From Lonepinella sp051851555 (GTDB lineage Bacteria; Pseudomonadota; Gammaproteobacteria; Enterobacterales; Pasteurellaceae): a stretch of DNA of 64,000 nt. The DNA lies in the NCBI RefSeq assembly GCF_051851555.1, contig NZ_JBPDVH010000007.1, forward strand, positions 57,740 to 121,739, read 5' to 3'. A program made the translations under genes and the position numbers. How positions within the stretch are numbered: position 1 is the first letter of the stretch; every line of letters starts with the position of its first letter. Below are positions 61,098-64,000 of this stretch, piece after piece. Under the pieces are notes generated by a model. It was not told the origin of the DNA and searched no databases. It saw only the letters and a program-made list of their open reading frames with translations.

Positions 61098-61769
61098 TTA
61101 TTGACGTTTGTTCGGCAAGCGATCCACGTCGGTTTTCTTCTCAATTTCTTGTTCTTGATAATCAAACACCGGCAACCCCCATTCAAAACGGATCGCCAAT
61201 AAACGGATAATAAAGCCACTGAGTAAAGTGATGATCACCACAATATCATGCTGAATACCCAGTTCATGCAAAGCAATGTAAATACAGGTCGCCAATAAGG
61301 CCACACTGGCATAGAGTTCTTTTTGAAACACCAGCGGAATACGGTTACATAATAAATCACGCAACACGCCACCGAATGCGCCCGTGATAATGGCGGCGAT
61401 AGTGGCAATAATATAGCCATGGCCCATATCCAAGGCAATTTGTGCGCCAATAATGGAAAACACGATCAACCCAACGGCGTCAAGCACTAAGAAAATGGTA
61501 CGAAAATAGCGCATAAAATGATTAATAAAGGGCGCAATAAACACGGTTAACACCGCCGCCGTAGCCACAATAATAAAATATTCGGGGTGTTTCACCCAAC
61601 CTAGCGGATAATGCCCTAACAACACATCTCGCACGGACCCACCACCAATGGCGGTCATGGAGGCGATAATAATCACCCCAAAAATATCCATTTTTTCTCG
61701 CCCTGCGGCTAATGCCCCCGTAATGGCCTCGGCGGTAATACCAATGATATAAAGAATGGAAAGTAACAT
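61098..61769 (-). CDS. UPF0126/TRIC-family membrane protein (YicG-like)
   Basis: A 223-residue protein with seven hydrophobic segments in two internal repeats, each with a glycine-rich loop: TAIGGGSVRDVLLGHYPLGW and GAFGGVLRDLLCNRIPLVF. Members are related to TRIC cation channels; YadS and YicG in E. coli may move glycine. The ATG at 61769 (MLLSILYIIGITAEAITGA) matches the family; the frame is open 29 codons upstream, but across an AAGTGCGGT uptake signal (61790). Confidence 0.87.
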   Translation of the reverse strand: MLLSILYIIGITAEAITGALAAGREKMDIFGVIIIASMTAIGGGSVRDVLLGHYPLGWVKHPEYFIIVATAAVLTVFIAPFINHFMRYFRTIFLVLDAVGLIVFSIIGAQIALDMGHGYIIATIAAIITGAFGGVLRDLLCNRIPLVFQKELYASVALLATCIYIALHELGIQHDIVVIITLLSGFIIRLLAIRFEWGLPVFDYQEQEIEKKTDVDRLPNKRQ

Positions 61770-61879
61770 AGGTTTTGATTGTTGATAAAAAGTGCGGTTG
61801 ATTTTAGCGTAGTTTTTTGGGAATGGCAATGTTCTGGCCATAGGTATAGATGACAAAATAAAGAGAGCATTTAATGAAA

Positions 61880-61915
61880 GAAAAAATGGCCATAAACAAA
61901 ATATTTTATGACCAT
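61880..61915 (-). terminator. terminator after the first tandem secreted-protein gene
   Basis: Stem ATGGCCATAAA/TTTATGACCAT (61886-61896, 61905-61915, one mismatch), followed on the minus strand by TTTTTTC. It separates the paralogue cluster from the UPF0126 gene. Confidence 0.75.
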
Positions 61916-61931
61916 TAATATGCGTTAAGTT

Positions 61932-62597
61932 CTATTTGTCAAAATTTTTAAGAATTTCTTTTTCTATTTCAAAATATGTTTTATAACCAGTTAGTTCACA
62001 GCGAATAGGTTGTGGAGAAAAAATTAACAACTCCTGTACATGCACGCCACGCCCTGCCCAATAAAAAAGCTCTAACATATTTAATTTTTTCCCATTTTTT
62101 AGGGTTAACTGATACTGACGGCCTAAAGATTCAATACTACAACGTTGATTAAGCATGTTAATTTTAACATCACTTGGTTCTAACCCTAAGATTTTATAAA
62201 GTTGGCTACGTGTTACATAACTCCCCTGTCCAAAAGTCGATTTGAATTCTAGAACAAGATTTGGAGATTTAAATGATTTATTTGCTACAGGCGTTTTATC
62301 CCAAACTTCCCCCCAAAGAGTTAAATAATACAAAAGTTTTTTTTCACCATCCTCATTATAACTAAGTAAATCTGAACTTTTAACATCCTTTGCATCTAAT
62401 CGCAAATTTGTTCCATCCGCCGCCAATGGGGGATATTTTTGTTCAAAATACTGCTTGAATTCCGCCTTACTTTTACTGGCGGCCAACTTTTCATAGGTGG
62501 CATAATCTGGCATCAGTGCAGGTTCAGCCGCCATACTTAGTTTCGAAAAACAGGCGGATAAAATAGGCAAGATAAATAATAGCGTACGTTTTTTCAT
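61932..62597 (-). CDS. secreted protein, tandem paralogue 1
   Basis: A 221-residue protein with signal peptide MKKRTLLFILPILSACFSKL ending SMA; SAC could also be a lipobox. The mature N-terminus (MPDYATYEKLAAS, EFKQYFEQKYPPL) and YVTRSQLYKILGLEPSDVKI, followed by cysteines in NQRCSIES and IRCELTG, are shared with the two genes upstream. I do not recognise the family. It has a separate terminator on each side. Confidence 0.85.
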   Translation of the reverse strand: MKKRTLLFILPILSACFSKLSMAAEPALMPDYATYEKLAASKSKAEFKQYFEQKYPPLAADGTNLRLDAKDVKSSDLLSYNEDGEKKLLYYLTLWGEVWDKTPVANKSFKSPNLVLEFKSTFGQGSYVTRSQLYKILGLEPSDVKINMLNQRCSIESLGRQYQLTLKNGKKLNMLELFYWAGRGVHVQELLIFSPQPIRCELTGYKTYFEIEKEILKNFDK

Positions 62598-62747
62598 ATG
62601 TCATTCCTATGGGTAATAATGCTGATTTTATCCACTTGTTATATTAATCACAAGTGAAATGATTATGGTTCTTGAAAATCCTCTCTTTTTTGAAACATGG
62701 TAAAGTGTCTCAGCGCATACCATTGTTTGTGTTTTTTTGCTAGCCAT

Positions 62748-62772
62748 AAAAAAGAGCATTATGCTCTTTTTT
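62748..62772 (-). terminator. terminator after tandem paralogue 2
   Basis: Perfect stem AAAAAAGAGCAT/ATGCTCTTTTTT (62748-62759, 62761-62772) with the arms supplying the T-run on both strands. Confidence 0.85.
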
Positions 62773-62789
62773 ATCATAACTCAAACCAA

Positions 62790-63368
62790 CTAATTTTTCT
62801 CAAAACGTTGTAATTCTTTTTTCGTATGATTTTCTACACCCTGTATGTTAAAAAAATCACAATTCAGTTGTTGCTTAGAAAAAACAAACCATGTTTCTTT
62901 CGTAGATGGCTCCTCTACATCGTAATAAACATAAATCATCACATGTAAAATATCACCTGTTTTCAACGTCAATCTATAAGGCGTGGCTTTACTTTCACCG
63001 CTGTAACAATAGTTACCTGATATATCAACCTTAGCCTCATTTTTATTTAGCTGCAACAAATTATAAAATTGTTTTTGAGTGACAAAATTATAGGCTTTAT
63101 TAAACCCCACAATCAGCACTGGCGCAGCCATTTTATTTCCTTGTAAATCATCATAGGAAAGTGCCGTCCAAGCAAAATTGCCTTTCGTTTTGCTTTGTAT
63201 TGGTGCATATTGTTGCTCAAAATAATGTCTAAAATCAGCACTATTCGCCTTTGCAAAGGTTTCATAGGCGACATAGTTAGGCATTTTCTTGCTACTTAAG
63301 GTTGAATTTTCTGCCTGTAATGGTACACAGCCAGTTAATAGTAGAAGTAATAATATAAGTTTTTTCAT
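62790..63368 (-). CDS. predicted lipoprotein, tandem paralogue 2
   Basis: A 192-residue lipoprotein (lipobox LLTGC, Cys14). MPNYVAYETFAKA, DFRHYFEQQYAPI, FVTQKQFYNLLQL, and cysteines in GNYCYSG and QLNCDFF line up with the paralogues on both sides; identity is low, so the copies are old. It lies 11 bases after paralogue 3 and is likely cotranscribed with it. Function unknown. Confidence 0.85.
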   Translation of the reverse strand: MKKLILLLLLLTGCVPLQAENSTLSSKKMPNYVAYETFAKANSADFRHYFEQQYAPIQSKTKGNFAWTALSYDDLQGNKMAAPVLIVGFNKAYNFVTQKQFYNLLQLNKNEAKVDISGNYCYSGESKATPYRLTLKTGDILHVMIYVYYDVEEPSTKETWFVFSKQQLNCDFFNIQGVENHTKKELQRFEKN

Positions 63369-63379
63369 AGATAAAATTC

Positions 63380-64000
63380 CTATTCTTCGTACATTTTATT
63401 TTTCATTGGGCCAGTGCGTTCAAAGTCTTGAAGTGCATTTTTATCAAGTTTACCTTGTGGAAATCCGAATGTTTTACAACTCTGTTTATTTTTATAAATA
63501 GTTAATACAGTATAGTCATGATTACCTGGTTCATAACCACCTGAGTAAAATAAATATAATACTTTTCCAGATTTTAGTGTTAATTTATATTGCCCACTTT
63601 CTTCCCAATGAATACTTCCTGGATGTTGTTTACATATATTTATTTTTTCAATATTAATATCATTTGGATCTAACCCAAACACTTTATAAAAGTTATATCG
63701 AGTAAAATCTAGATATGCTAATCTGAATTCAAAGCCTAATGTAGTTTCTTTTTTTAAAGCATTATACTTATCTCCAACCAAATAAACCTTACCTCTGAAA
63801 TAACTAAGCAAATCCAAACCTTCAGGATCATCATACATATCGATTCCAACTGGAAAGGCTTTTTTGACCACACTTACATCAGATTTAAAATTAAGCCCAT
63901 AAAAATTCTCATTTTTAGGGTATTTTTGATCAAAATAACGTTTAAATTCAGCACCATTATTTGTACTGGCAAATTTTTCAAAGGTTTCATAATCTGGCAG
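63380..64000 (-). CDS. secreted protein, tandem paralogue 3 (cut by window edge)
   Basis: The frame is open from the window's right edge to the stop at 63380, about 206 residues; the signal peptide lies outside. LPDYETFEKFAS and EFKRYFDQKYPKN at the edge match the mature N-termini of the two downstream genes, as do FTRYNFYKVFGLDPNDINI and paired cysteines (NICKQHPG, KQSCKTFG). An internal ATG at 63871 is not the start because conserved sequence precedes it. Confidence 0.85.
   Translation of the reverse strand: MPDYETFEKFASTNNGAEFKRYFDQKYPKNENFYGLNFKSDVSVVKKAFPVGIDMYDDPEGLDLLSYFRGKVYLVGDKYNALKKETTLGFEFRLAYLDFTRYNFYKVFGLDPNDINIEKINICKQHPGSIHWEESGQYKLTLKSGKVLYLFYSGGYEPGNHDYTVLTIYKNKQSCKTFGFPQGKLDKNALQDFERTGPMKNKMYEE

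Overview
The window is chromosomal DNA of a Pasteurellaceae bacterium. I found about forty exact copies of AAGTGCGGT or its complement, the Haemophilus-type DNA-uptake signal, in both genes and terminators. Gene content (isc cluster, PAS-less ArcB, periplasmic nrf nitrite reductase, gal/mgl, RsuA-Bcr, DegS, NrdR-RibD) fits Haemophilus, Aggregatibacter or Pasteurella relatives. The genus cannot be fixed from sequence alone. I saw no tRNA, rRNA, CRISPR array, transposase or prophage.

Layout. 1-5584 (minus): trmJ and iscR-iscS-iscU-iscA-hscB-[secreted protein]-hscA, with an IscR-type operator in front of iscR. 5772-6575: suhB. 6711-7259: dinJ-yafQ toxin-antitoxin. 7325-15123: arcB, dnaE, a MetE-like enzyme and a YhiN-type flavoprotein. 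15239-23111: nrfA-B-C-D-E, a thioredoxin-like protein and an NrfF-NrfG fusion. 23420-31925: galTKM divergent from galR, then mglBAC. Both promoters carry a CRP site, GalR-type operators and the same -10 (TATCTT). 32001-35784: two MFS transporters, a zinc-ribbon protein and RsuA.

35944-47014 is the accessory region and holds the most unusual material. It encodes a tandem AAA+ ATPase, two PP2C phosphatases, an OGFr-like protein, a DUF262/DUF1524 (GmrSD-like) protein, a 124-residue orphan, a short protein resembling the second half of FtsZ, a PD-(D/E)XK nuclease, a WYL-domain regulator and a higBA pair. Six separate transcription units in it share one 17-bp palindrome, [GCA]CGACA-N5-TGTCG[TC], placed 9 or 10 bp upstream of a good -10 box with no -35 box. 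This looks like a dedicated activator-dependent regulon, probably controlled by the local WYL protein. The spacing and the TGTC core recall the PafBC (WYL) DNA-damage promoters of actinobacteria. Remnants of a second WYL gene and of a second hrpA 3' end, plus duplicated leader sequences, show that the locus grew by duplication and recombination.

47082-64000: hrpA (with a palindromic repeat inserted in frame), a DUF441 protein, an AEC carrier, a peptide-type binding lipoprotein, degS, nrdR-ribD, ydbH-ynbE, rimI, a UPF0126 membrane protein, and three tandem paralogous secreted proteins, the last cut by the window edge.
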